NCBI GenBank assembly: GCA_002694345.1
Contig: NZLV01000009.1
Coordinates: forward strand, 1-23,224
Direction: 5' to 3'
Origin: Maricaulis sp.
Lineage (GTDB): Bacteria; Pseudomonadota; Alphaproteobacteria; Caulobacterales; Maricaulaceae
DNA: 23,224 bases
Below the pieces are notes generated by a model. It was not told the DNA's origin and searched no databases. It worked only from the letters and a program-made list of their open reading frames with translations. Each line of letters begins with the position of its first letter. Position 1 is the stretch's first letter. Of this stretch, positions 1 to 6,087 are shown one piece after another. The position numbers and the translations under genes were made by a program.

Positions 1-199
1 CTGGACGCTGACCGAAGGCGAAACGCCGGGCACCACGCGTTTCCGGATCGATCTGGCCATGATGGGCGATATCGATGCCGAGCTGGCCGGCATTGTCCGC
101 TCGGTCTGGGTGCACTTCATCGAAGCCCGGCTGAAGACCTATGTGGAAGCGGGCTGTCATGAACAGCCGGATTTGCCGTGTCCTGCCTTTGCCGATTGA
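1..199 (+). CDS. C-terminal fragment of a possible SRPBCC/AHSA1-like protein
   Basis: This frame is open from the window edge to a TGA at 197-199 and gives 65 residues; the start lies outside the window. The tail has a strand-like stretch (TTRFRIDLAMMG) followed by a long helix ending in a pattern like VWVHFIEARLKTYVEAG. That resembles the closing helix of SRPBCC/AHSA1 lipid-binding folds, where a conserved 'W..-L..LK.YLE.G' helix caps the domain. Only this end is visible, so the family call is tentative and no ligand can be suggested. The next gene starts 42 bases downstream on the same strand. It could instead be an unrelated conserved protein; the reading frame itself is more certain than the family. 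Confidence 0.5.
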   Translation, partial: WTLTEGETPGTTRFRIDLAMMGDIDAELAGIVRSVWVHFIEARLKTYVEAGCHEQPDLPCPAFAD

Positions 200-241
200 C
201 CCGGCCTTGGCGAAGCCGGCAGGCCGCCCTATCTCGAAGGC

Positions 242-877
242 ATGGCTGAGACACATACACTTCCCGACCAATTGCCGCTCTTCCCGCTGGGCGGGGCGAT
301 TCTCCTGCCCGGAGAATTCCTGCCGCTGAACGTGTTCGAGCCGCGCTATCTCAACATGCTCGACGATGTGCGCCGGGGAAGCGGCTTTATCGGCATCATC
401 CAGACCCGCCAGGGCAGTTCTCCCGACAAGCCGGATCTGCGCCGGATCGGTGGAGCCGGCCGCCTCGTGCATTTCGAAGAGACCCAGGATGGCCGCTATC
501 TGATCACGCTGAAAGGCGTCAGCCGTTTCGTCATGGCCGAGGAGCTGGACACGCCGACGCCCTACCGCGTCGCCCGCGCCGACTACACGGCCTTCCCTCA
601 GGACCAGACCCCGAGATCCGCGATCGAGGGAGACCGGACCCGTCTGGTGCAGATGCTCCAGGCCTGGTTCCAGATTGAGCAGGTGACTGCGGACTGGGAG
701 AGTGTGGCATCCGTGCCGTTGGTGACGCTGGTTGACCAGTTGGCCATGTCGGCGCCCTTCGCGGCCGCCGAGAAGCAGCAGCTCCTGGAGGCGGAGGATC
801 CGTCCAAACGCCTGATTGCAATGGAGGCCATCTTGGCCGAGCACCTGACCGGGGGCGCGGACGGGCCCATGCAGTAG
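242..877 (+). CDS. LON peptidase substrate-binding domain protein
   Basis: A 211-residue protein made almost entirely of the N-terminal domain of Lon proteases (the PF02190 type), without the AAA+ or serine protease parts. The opening is typical: LPLFPLGGAILLPGEFLPLN, then VFEPRYLNML, then a segment reading IGIIQT and a GxxGRLVHFEE strand near residue 75. Such stand-alone proteins are widespread in alphaproteobacteria. Their role is not settled; binding of misfolded or regulatory proteins is inferred from the domain. The ATG at 242 has a GAAGG only one base upstream, a poor ribosome-binding spacing, but no better start exists before the conserved domain. It ends eight bases before the convergent gene at 885. 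Confidence 0.88.
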   Translation: MAETHTLPDQLPLFPLGGAILLPGEFLPLNVFEPRYLNMLDDVRRGSGFIGIIQTRQGSSPDKPDLRRIGGAGRLVHFEETQDGRYLITLKGVSRFVMAEELDTPTPYRVARADYTAFPQDQTPRSAIEGDRTRLVQMLQAWFQIEQVTADWESVASVPLVTLVDQLAMSAPFAAAEKQQLLEAEDPSKRLIAMEAILAEHLTGGADGPMQ

Positions 878-884
878 GGGCGGG

Positions 885-1241
885 TCAGGCCTGGGCGAGC
901 ATGTCCCGCATCCATTCCAGGGCTTTCGCCCGGGACCGGAATGCGCGGCCACGGCCGCCGCGCTCAGTGTGGATGTCCAGCACGGCTCGGGTCTGTTCGG
1001 ATTGGTCTTCCCGATCCACCACCGTCATCAGACGGCCCTGGCACATGCGGGCGAGGGAGCGGGCACGCTCCTGCCATTCCAGATCCGAGAACACATAGTG
1101 GGCACCGCGAATGTCAAACAGGACGCCGGGCGGATCCATGGCCAACAGGAAGCTCTCAAACGTATTGGCAGCCGAAGAGCCGTTGGCGTGCGTGCGCTCG
1201 CCCTCGGTCCGGATCTCCAAGACGGATCCGTGGATACGCAT
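885..1241 (-). CDS. Small STAS/SEC14-like protein of unknown function
   Basis: A 118-residue protein. I chose the ATG at 1241 because GGAAGG lies about seven bases upstream; ATGs at 1256 and 1295 are in frame but lack a good ribosome-binding site. It alternates strand and helix: MRIHGSVLEIRTEG, then a core strand GVLFDIRGAHYVFSD near residues 39-53, a helix, a second core strand GRLMTVVDRED, and an ending of AFRSRAKALEWM. The order strand-helix-strand-helix with a closing 'F.S...A..W' pattern resembles the STAS/SEC14 (SpoIIAA-like) small domain proteins that carry 'vF.~~~eA..WL'. This is fold-level resemblance only and the function is unknown. It has no signal peptide or membrane segment, so it is probably cytosolic. 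It lies convergent to the LON-domain gene. Confidence 0.65.
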   Translation of the reverse strand: MRIHGSVLEIRTEGERTHANGSSAANTFESFLLAMDPPGVLFDIRGAHYVFSDLEWQERARSLARMCQGRLMTVVDREDQSEQTRAVLDIHTERGGRGRAFRSRAKALEWMRDMLAQA

Positions 1242-1410
1242 ATCCACACCTTCCATTGAATAGGATCGAGCCAAACCATCCCTCCGAGCGGCCACGGCAC
1301 CTTCATGGCCGCGAAACCGCGTCTTGTAGTCGGAAACATGCCGGGAATGTGGCAGACGGGCGGGCCGGCCCGATTTTGGCCCGCATAACCGCCATGCGTG
1401 AGCGGGTAGC

Positions 1411-1932
1411 CTATTCAGGCCGTGCGCGCAGACAGGCGCAATTGCTCATTTCCCCCTCGCACAACCGGTCCAGCCAGTCGTCCAGAGCATCCGACAGAAT
1501 GCGTTGCTGGGGCCAGTTCATCTGAACCGCCACCGTGCGCAGGCGCCGTTTCTGTTCCGGGGTCAGGCGGAACTGGGCCCGCGCCACCCGATCGATCCCG
1601 GCATGGGGATCGTCGGGCAGTTCAAGTTGGGCGCCGCAGCAACCCCGGGCCTCAAGGTCGGGCTCCGGCGGGGAGACGGGCTCGACAGGGGGTACGGGTT
1701 TGCGCGCCAGGAGTGGCTGCGGCGTTTGCGGAGCCTGGATGTCGCGCCGCTGCAGCAGGCTGCGGCGGGGTTCGGCATCCGGCTGTGCCGTTGCGGGTCT
1801 GGCCGGAGCGCTTGTCGGCTCGGGCGAGGGTGCGTCGACATAGCTGGCCCCGGCAAAACTGGAGGGGATGGCAGGCGAGGCTTCACCCTTGCGGGCGAGC
1901 AGTCCGGCGTGAAGGCTGGCGTATTTGGCCAT
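1411..1932 (-). CDS. Ribbon-helix-helix protein paired with ParA
   Basis: A 173-residue protein starting 15 bases after the ParA-type gene stops, so the two are almost certainly co-transcribed. Three parts can be seen. Residues 1-22 form a basic amphipathic segment (AKYASLHAGLLARKGEA). Residues 23-100 are Pro/Ala-rich and probably disordered. Residues 118-156 look like a ribbon-helix-helix DNA-binding fold: a short strand RAQFRL, helix TPEQKRRLRTVAVQM, turn NWPQQ, helix RILSDALDDWLDRL. Four cysteines (98, 99, 165, 167) flank this domain. The layout, a flexible basic N-terminus plus an RHH domain next to a ParA ATPase, recalls ParG/Omega-type partners. In those, an N-terminal Lys/Arg stimulates ParA ATP hydrolysis and the RHH binds DNA. 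That role is inferred here. Confidence 0.75.
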   Translation of the reverse strand: MAKYASLHAGLLARKGEASPAIPSSFAGASYVDAPSPEPTSAPARPATAQPDAEPRRSLLQRRDIQAPQTPQPLLARKPVPPVEPVSPPEPDLEARGCCGAQLELPDDPHAGIDRVARAQFRLTPEQKRRLRTVAVQMNWPQQRILSDALDDWLDRLCEGEMSNCACLRARPE

Positions 1933-1947
1933 GGTCGCGTCGTCTCC

Positions 1948-2919
1948 CTATGCCATGTGGCGGCGGCCGAAGGGCTGATGCGCCCGACGCCGGTCCTGTT
2001 GACCCTTGGGCGGGCCCATATCCGATTTGCGGCGATCCACCCCGTCCCAGTTGGAATTGGAGGGCGGCGGGGGCGCCTCTGTCTCTGACGATGCCGGGGC
2101 GCCAAAGCGGGGAGGCTTGCCCGGCAGCGCGTAGCCCGGCTGGTTCTCGATCCGCTGGTCTTCATCCTCCTCGTCCTCGCTGGCGGCCATGCCGGCGGTC
2201 GCGGGGGTGAGAATGTCGCGTTCAAAGGTCGAGCGGGGCGGGTGGGCCATGATCTCCAGCTTGTCCCCGCGCAGCCGCATCAGCCGGTCTTCGAAATAGC
2301 GCCACAGCGTGGCGACTTCCTCGGAGGAGCGGCTGGACTCATTCACTTCACCCACGGTGCGGCCATCAATCATGGAGGCGGCGAAATCGACCCGGTGATG
2401 AAGCGTGACCGGTGCCACCGTTCCGTGCTGGCTGAGCGCGACGGCGGTCTCTCCCGTGATCCGGGCGCGGGCCGTGGCCGAATTGACCACGAAGACCAGG
2501 GGCTTGCCCTGCATCTGGACAATGTCGACCGTCGGCCCCACCGCGCGCAGGTCATGCGGGCTGGGACGCGTCGGCACCACGACAAGGTCGGCATGGGTGA
2601 TGACTTCCGCAATGGTGGAGGTCACGGCGGGCGGCGTGTCGATGATGATCAACCGGTAGCCCGCTTTCTCCAGCACTTTGATATCGCGCGCCAGGTCCGG
2701 CACGGAAATCTGGGCGAAGGCGGGCGTGTCGCTGGCGCGGGCATTCCACCATTTGGCCATGGAGCCCTGGGGGTCGGTGTCGATCAGCGCAACCGGTCCG
2801 GCGCCGGCACGTTCGGCCTCGACGGCCATGTGGGCTGATACGGTCGTCTTGCCCGAGCCCCCTTTCTGGGACGCAAACACAACGACCTGACAGCGCTTTT
2901 TCGGGTCTTCTTCGGTCAT
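1948..2919 (-). CDS. ParA/MinD-family partition-type ATPase
   Basis: A 323-residue P-loop ATPase. The deviant Walker A motif KGGSGKTT is at residues 19-26, the A' region reads LIDTDPQGSMAKWW, and the Walker B region reads LIIIDTPPAV. These are hallmarks of ParA-type ATPases that form ATP-dependent dimers and bind DNA non-specifically. The ATPase core ends near residue 215. The tail has an acidic run (EDEEDED) and a basic end (GVDRRKSD, QDRRR, FGRRH). The start was set at the second of two adjacent ATGs (2919), giving GAGG six bases of spacing; the frame is also open to a TTG at 2931. It differs from MipZ, whose core begins with a different signature, and no parB gene is nearby. Its partner is probably the RHH protein just downstream. 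The cargo is unknown. Confidence 0.88.
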   Translation of the reverse strand: MTEEDPKKRCQVVVFASQKGGSGKTTVSAHMAVEAERAGAGPVALIDTDPQGSMAKWWNARASDTPAFAQISVPDLARDIKVLEKAGYRLIIIDTPPAVTSTIAEVITHADLVVVPTRPSPHDLRAVGPTVDIVQMQGKPLVFVVNSATARARITGETAVALSQHGTVAPVTLHHRVDFAASMIDGRTVGEVNESSRSSEEVATLWRYFEDRLMRLRGDKLEIMAHPPRSTFERDILTPATAGMAASEDEEDEDQRIENQPGYALPGKPPRFGAPASSETEAPPPPSNSNWDGVDRRKSDMGPPKGQQDRRRAHQPFGRRHMA

Positions 2920-3092
2920 CATCCACCTCAATAGCCGACCGCCTTCGGGCCGATCCCCTGGTGCGAGCCTCCCATTAAAATCGCAGATGTCTTGCGCGGC
3001 GGTTCAGCGCGGCCTTGGGATTTGAAGCGAATTTGCGCGTGATTTTAGGCGATTGCGATGCGTATCGACGGCGCTGAATAGTCGTCATGCGC

Positions 3093-3120
3093 TTCACAGC
3101 CCGGGGCGGGTGACTATATG
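3093..3120 (+). promoter_or_regulatory. Candidate sigma70-type promoter for the thioesterase gene
   Basis: TTCACA (3093-3098) and TATATG (3115-3120) are separated by 16 bases, close to the TTGACA/TATAAT consensus. They would start transcription near 3127, ahead of a ribosome-binding AAGGA at 3136-3140 and the ATG at 3149. This is pattern matching only. Confidence 0.35.
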
Positions 3121-3148
3121 CATTGTGCAGGTGCGAAGGAGTGGGCGC

Positions 3149-3643
3149 ATGTCCGATGCCATGATCGAACTGTCCGGAATCATCGGAGCCGACCAGGCCG
3201 TCGAGGGCGAAGGGGTCGGTTCGAATTCATTTGAAACGGCCCTGGTGCGCCGGGTCGAGCCGGGACCGGGTGATTTCGACGTCCTGGGCCATGTGAACAA
3301 TGTCGTCTATCTGCGCTGGGTGCAGGATATCGCCATCACCCACTGGAATGCGGTGGCCCCCAAAGCGCTGGATGACCGCTATTTCTGGATCGCCCTCAAG
3401 CATATGATCGAGTATCGCGATCCGATCCTGCCCGGCGAGACCGCGGAGATCCGGACCTGGTTCGGCCGCATCCACGGCCCGCGCTTCGACCGCCATGTCG
3501 ACATCCGCAAGCCGGGCGCCAAGCGCTATTCCTCGCGCTCCGTGACGGAGTGGTGCTGCATCGACAAGCTCACCAAGCGCCCCGTCCGGATCACGGACGA
3601 AATCCTGGAACCCTTCGGTCTGGTCGGTGTCGAGCTGGGCTAG
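3149..3643 (+). CDS. Acyl-CoA thioesterase, hotdog fold (YbgC/FadM-like)
   Basis: A 164-residue protein. The ATG at 3149 was preferred because AAGGA sits eight bases upstream; the frame is open further back to 3053 but that extra stretch looks non-coding. Residues 42-57 (DFDVLGHVNNVVYLRW) match the 4-hydroxybenzoyl-CoA thioesterase signature 'D..GHVNN..Y..', with Asp44 the expected catalytic acid. A helix (VQDIAITHW) and the sheet strands follow (MIEYRDPILPGE, EIRTWFGRIHGPRFDR, EWCCIDKLTKRPVRI). These enzymes hydrolyse acyl-CoA thioesters in the cytosol; the chain length preferred here cannot be told. About 28 residues precede the core, slightly more than usual. Its TAG stop overlaps the stop of the convergent Ldh gene. 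Confidence 0.85.
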   Translation: MSDAMIELSGIIGADQAVEGEGVGSNSFETALVRRVEPGPGDFDVLGHVNNVVYLRWVQDIAITHWNAVAPKALDDRYFWIALKHMIEYRDPILPGETAEIRTWFGRIHGPRFDRHVDIRKPGAKRYSSRSVTEWCCIDKLTKRPVRITDEILEPFGLVGVELG

Positions 3644-4701
3644 AGGCGTGCGGCGCTGTTGCAGGCGTCGGCGGCCTTGTTGAGATCCTTCACCGTATTC
3701 TCGTGCAGCGGGATGCCTTCGCGGCGGCGCTTGCCCGCAATCGCCCGTTCCGGATCACCCGGATACAGGACGGGACTGTCCCAATCCATCAGCGGCGAGG
3801 CGAGCGCGTAATCGGCCATTGCCTCGATCTCGGCATCCATCCAGGCGCGATCACCGAACTTGTCCGGATTGATCAGGATGGAAAACATCCGGTTCTGGAT
3901 GCCGCCGCGCCGCGGATTGGCCGGCTGGATCGTGCCGCAGCCTGACAGTACACCGGCCAGGATTTCGCAGGCGAAGGCCAGGCCATAGCCTTTATGGCCC
4001 GCCATGGGGGTGAGGGCGCCTTTGAGCTCGAACCCGGCCATGCCGGATGGATCGGTGGTGGGCAGGCCCTTTTCATCGATCAGGCTGCCGGTCGGCACTT
4101 GGGTGCCTCGCGCTGCCGCCACGCGCACCTTGCCCAGTGCGATCTGGCTGGTGGCAATGTCGAGCAGGAAGGGAGCCCGCTTCCCGGCAGCGGGAAAGCC
4201 GATACAGACCGGATTGGTCCCGAACCGTGCATCCGAGCCGCGATAAGGCGCAACCAGCGGGCCGTGGTCGGTGACATTCACGAAGTGCAGGGACGCGATG
4301 CCGGCCGCCGATGCCTTTTCCGCATAGGCGCCGATCCGGCCGAGATGGTGGACATTGCCGATGGTCGCAGCCGCCAGGCCCTCGGCTCGAGCCTTGTCGA
4401 TGGCCCGGTCGATCAGCCGGAAACCACTGGGCGCGCCCCAGCCGCCATCGGCATCCATTTGCAGCAGGACGCTGGTTTCCTGAAGGAGGCGGTCGGTCGA
4501 ACCCAGATTGACCAGGTCTTCGCGCATGTGGCGCAGATAGGCCGGCAGCAGGCCGACCCCATGACTGTCATGCCCTTTCAGATTGGCGTCGACCAGATGA
4601 TGCGCGACGCAGGCCGCATCCTCGGCGCGGGCGCCAGCCTCTCTCAGAAGGGTGTCGGCAAAGGCCTGGAGTGTGTCGAATTCAAATCTGTGTTCGGTCA
4701 T
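3640..4701 (-). CDS. Ldh-family (type II malate/L-lactate) dehydrogenase
   Basis: A 353-residue NAD(P)-dependent oxidoreductase of the Ldh2/MDH2 family (PF02615 type), which is unrelated in fold to ordinary lactate and malate dehydrogenases. Diagnostic segments are the N-terminal helix region with GHDSHGVGLLPAYL (residues 43-56, holding the catalytic DSHG histidine), the run HHLGRIGAYAEKAS, the GTNPVCIGFPA strand, and GHKGYGLAFACEILAGVLSG near residue 235. Members reduce or oxidise 2-oxo/2-hydroxy acids such as malate, L-lactate, ureidoglycolate, 2,3-diketogulonate or delta1-piperideine-2-carboxylate. The sequence alone does not fix the substrate and no pathway neighbours help. The length is normal. 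The gene stands alone, with an AT-rich upstream region shared with the divergent TonB-domain gene. Confidence 0.9.
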   Translation of the reverse strand: MTEHRFEFDTLQAFADTLLREAGARAEDAACVAHHLVDANLKGHDSHGVGLLPAYLRHMREDLVNLGSTDRLLQETSVLLQMDADGGWGAPSGFRLIDRAIDKARAEGLAAATIGNVHHLGRIGAYAEKASAAGIASLHFVNVTDHGPLVAPYRGSDARFGTNPVCIGFPAAGKRAPFLLDIATSQIALGKVRVAAARGTQVPTGSLIDEKGLPTTDPSGMAGFELKGALTPMAGHKGYGLAFACEILAGVLSGCGTIQPANPRRGGIQNRMFSILINPDKFGDRAWMDAEIEAMADYALASPLMDWDSPVLYPGDPERAIAGKRRREGIPLHENTVKDLNKAADACNSAARL

Positions 4702-5040
4702 CAGAGCAGGGGTTGCACCTTGGATGTTTCAGGGCAAGTGAAGTCGTTCAAAACTCTTTTATTCGCTTAGCGCTTTATTAACCAAGAATCCGGTCGCGAT
4801 GTGTCGCGTTTTGGCACAGTAACCTCGTTTTTCGCGCTGAAAATTTATAAGCTGCTGAAAAATAACAAGAAAAAAATCTGCGATTAAGCCGAAAAATCGA
4901 ATCGCACTTAAGCGTTTGGCAACCGCTTTCGGGCATTCTCCATCACGTCGGGCAACAACGACCCGCAGGAAATTAAGCGGCGTTCGAACACGGGGAAAAT
5001 CCCGGGCAACGCCAGAGACTATCGGATGAAGGGTAAGTCT
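4702..5040. other. AT-rich divergent intergenic region
   Basis: A 339-base gap between the leftward Ldh gene and the rightward TonB-domain gene, clearly richer in A+T than the genes around it, especially 4745-4920. It contains several A-runs (around 4857-4876) and TTAA tetramers. TTGGCA hexamers occur at 4811 and 4916, but neither has a convincing -10 partner at 16-18 bases, so I do not call a promoter. I see no conserved reading frame, tRNA or hairpin terminator. It presumably holds both divergent promoters and may be a binding site for nucleoid proteins. Confidence 0.5.
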
Positions 5041-5376
5041 ATGAACAAGACGGGCAAAATGATCCTGGCGGCCGCAATGACGGCCATGGCTTTTTCCGCG
5101 GCTCCGGCGATGGCGCAGGATGACCGCGAACGGACGCAGGTTGAGGCACCGGAATATCCGCGTGGCGCCGAGCGTCGCGGCATCGAAGGCTATGCGGTGG
5201 TGGAATACTCCGTGAATGCCGACGGCGCTGTCGAGAATGCGACCGTTGTCGAAGCCAATCCGGAAGGCGTGTTCGACCGCGCCGTGCTGCGCGCCATTGA
5301 AGGCTGGGCCTACGCCCCGGCTGCGGCGTCCACGGAAGGTCTGCAACAGCGCTTCGACTTCAATCTGGGCGGCTAA
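5041..5376 (+). CDS. Secreted stand-alone TonB C-terminal domain protein
   Basis: A 111-residue exported protein. Residues 1-26 form a Sec signal peptide (charged MNKTGK, a hydrophobic Ala/Met core, cleavage after AMA-Q). The rest is a TonB C-terminal fold: APEYPRGAERRGIEGYAVVEY, then SVNADGAVENATVVEANPEGVFDRAVLRAIEGWAY. TonB normally has an N-terminal membrane anchor and a Pro-rich spacer that pass energy from ExbBD to outer-membrane receptors. Both are absent, so this protein should be free in the periplasm and cannot itself be energised. Binding to an outer-membrane or other periplasmic partner is inferred. I chose ATG 5041 because AAGGG lies seven bases upstream and the signal peptide begins there; an in-frame ATG at 5026 lacks one. 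Confidence 0.85.
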   Translation: MNKTGKMILAAAMTAMAFSAAPAMAQDDRERTQVEAPEYPRGAERRGIEGYAVVEYSVNADGAVENATVVEANPEGVFDRAVLRAIEGWAYAPAAASTEGLQQRFDFNLGG

Positions 5377-5445
5377 CCAAGACCCGGAAATAAAACGCCA
5401 GTCAGCACGAGAACTGAAAAGCGTAAACCACAATAAGAATTCATT

Positions 5446-5471
5446 TACGGCGGCGCGGTAGCGTCGCCGTA
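5446..5471 (+). terminator. Hairpin between the TonB-domain gene and the chemoreceptor gene
   Basis: A ten-base-pair stem (TACGGCG outer arm, one G-T pair) with a six-base loop, followed by TCTTTATT. It lies 70 bases after the TonB-domain stop and 40 bases before the chemoreceptor start. It fits a weak intrinsic terminator or attenuator separating the two same-strand genes. Confidence 0.45.
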
Positions 5472-5511
5472 TCTTTATTGTCCAGGCCATTAACCCTAAG
5501 GGGCCGCCGTA

Positions 5512-6087
5512 ATGAATTCTGTGCTCGCCAAGTTTCTCGACAAGACTTCCAGCATCCGGGTCCGATTGCTGGCTGCCTTTGCTCTGGCCTCGGCCATGAC
5601 GCTGATCTCCGCGGTCGTCGGCATCTCCGGCTTCAACTCGGCCAACAGCGCCGTTGAGCAGATCGCCGACCAGGCCATTCCCGAAATCCAGGCTGTTGAT
5701 GCCCTGAGTGAAGACAGTCAGGCCCTGTCGGAAGCGCTGAAAGCCTTCTCGCTGTCGCCGACCGTTCTTGCCCGGCAGGAAAACTACGCCCGGGTCGTGG
5801 AATTCCGCGATCACCTGACCCAGGAATTGGCCAATCTCCAGCGCCTCACCGGTACGGACGCCACCGCTGACCTTGCGGCATCCGTGGGTGAGATGTCGGA
5901 ACTGGTCGAGAGCATGAATGACGTGGTCGACCGACGCCTGCAGATCCGCGATCAGCGCTATGACGCGACTGCCAGTGCCCGCACGGCCCGCACCAATTTT
6001 GCCGCCAGCGTCAGAACGCCCTCGATTCCAGCGATGAAGCGGATATCGAGAGCCTGCTTCGCGCCCTGCTGGCCGCCAACCAGATGA
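5512..6087 (+). CDS. N-terminal piece of the frameshifted chemoreceptor
   Basis: A 191-residue reading frame of which about the first 167 residues are authentic. It has a short basic N-terminus, a transmembrane helix (VRLLAAFALASAMTLISAVV, about residues 17-36) and the first half of an all-helical periplasmic ligand-binding domain with regular heptad-like Leu/Ala spacing. The type looks like a four-helix or helical-bimodular sensor; no ligand is suggested. The last 24 residues come from the wrong frame. If made, this piece would be membrane-anchored with a truncated sensor and no signalling domain. Its TGA overlaps an ATG of the other frame (ATGA at 6084-6087). Confidence 0.6.
   Translation: MNSVLAKFLDKTSSIRVRLLAAFALASAMTLISAVVGISGFNSANSAVEQIADQAIPEIQAVDALSEDSQALSEALKAFSLSPTVLARQENYARVVEFRDHLTQELANLQRLTGTDATADLAASVGEMSELVESMNDVVDRRLQIRDQRYDATASARTARTNFAASVRTPSIPAMKRISRACFAPCWPPTR

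Noticed and set aside
1360..1384. GC-rich inverted repeat (GCGGGCC/GGCCCGC) after the RHH gene as a leftward terminator.
   Set aside because: The stem has a large loop and no U-run on the leftward strand. In such GC-rich DNA it may be chance.
1948..2919. Identification of the ParA-type gene as the division-site regulator MipZ.
   Set aside because: The P-loop region (QKGGSGKTT) and the long charged tail differ from MipZ, and no MipZ-typical neighbours are seen.
4801..4887. A 28-codon frame from GTG at 4801 to TAA, in the AT-rich gap.
   Set aside because: There is no ribosome-binding site and the Lys/Asn-rich composition simply follows the A-runs.
4770..5500. CtrA-type sites (TTAA-N7-TTAA) suggested by several TTAA tetramers near the TonB-domain and chemoreceptor genes.
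   Set aside because: No pair has the seven-base spacing; the tetramers are expected in AT-rich sequence.
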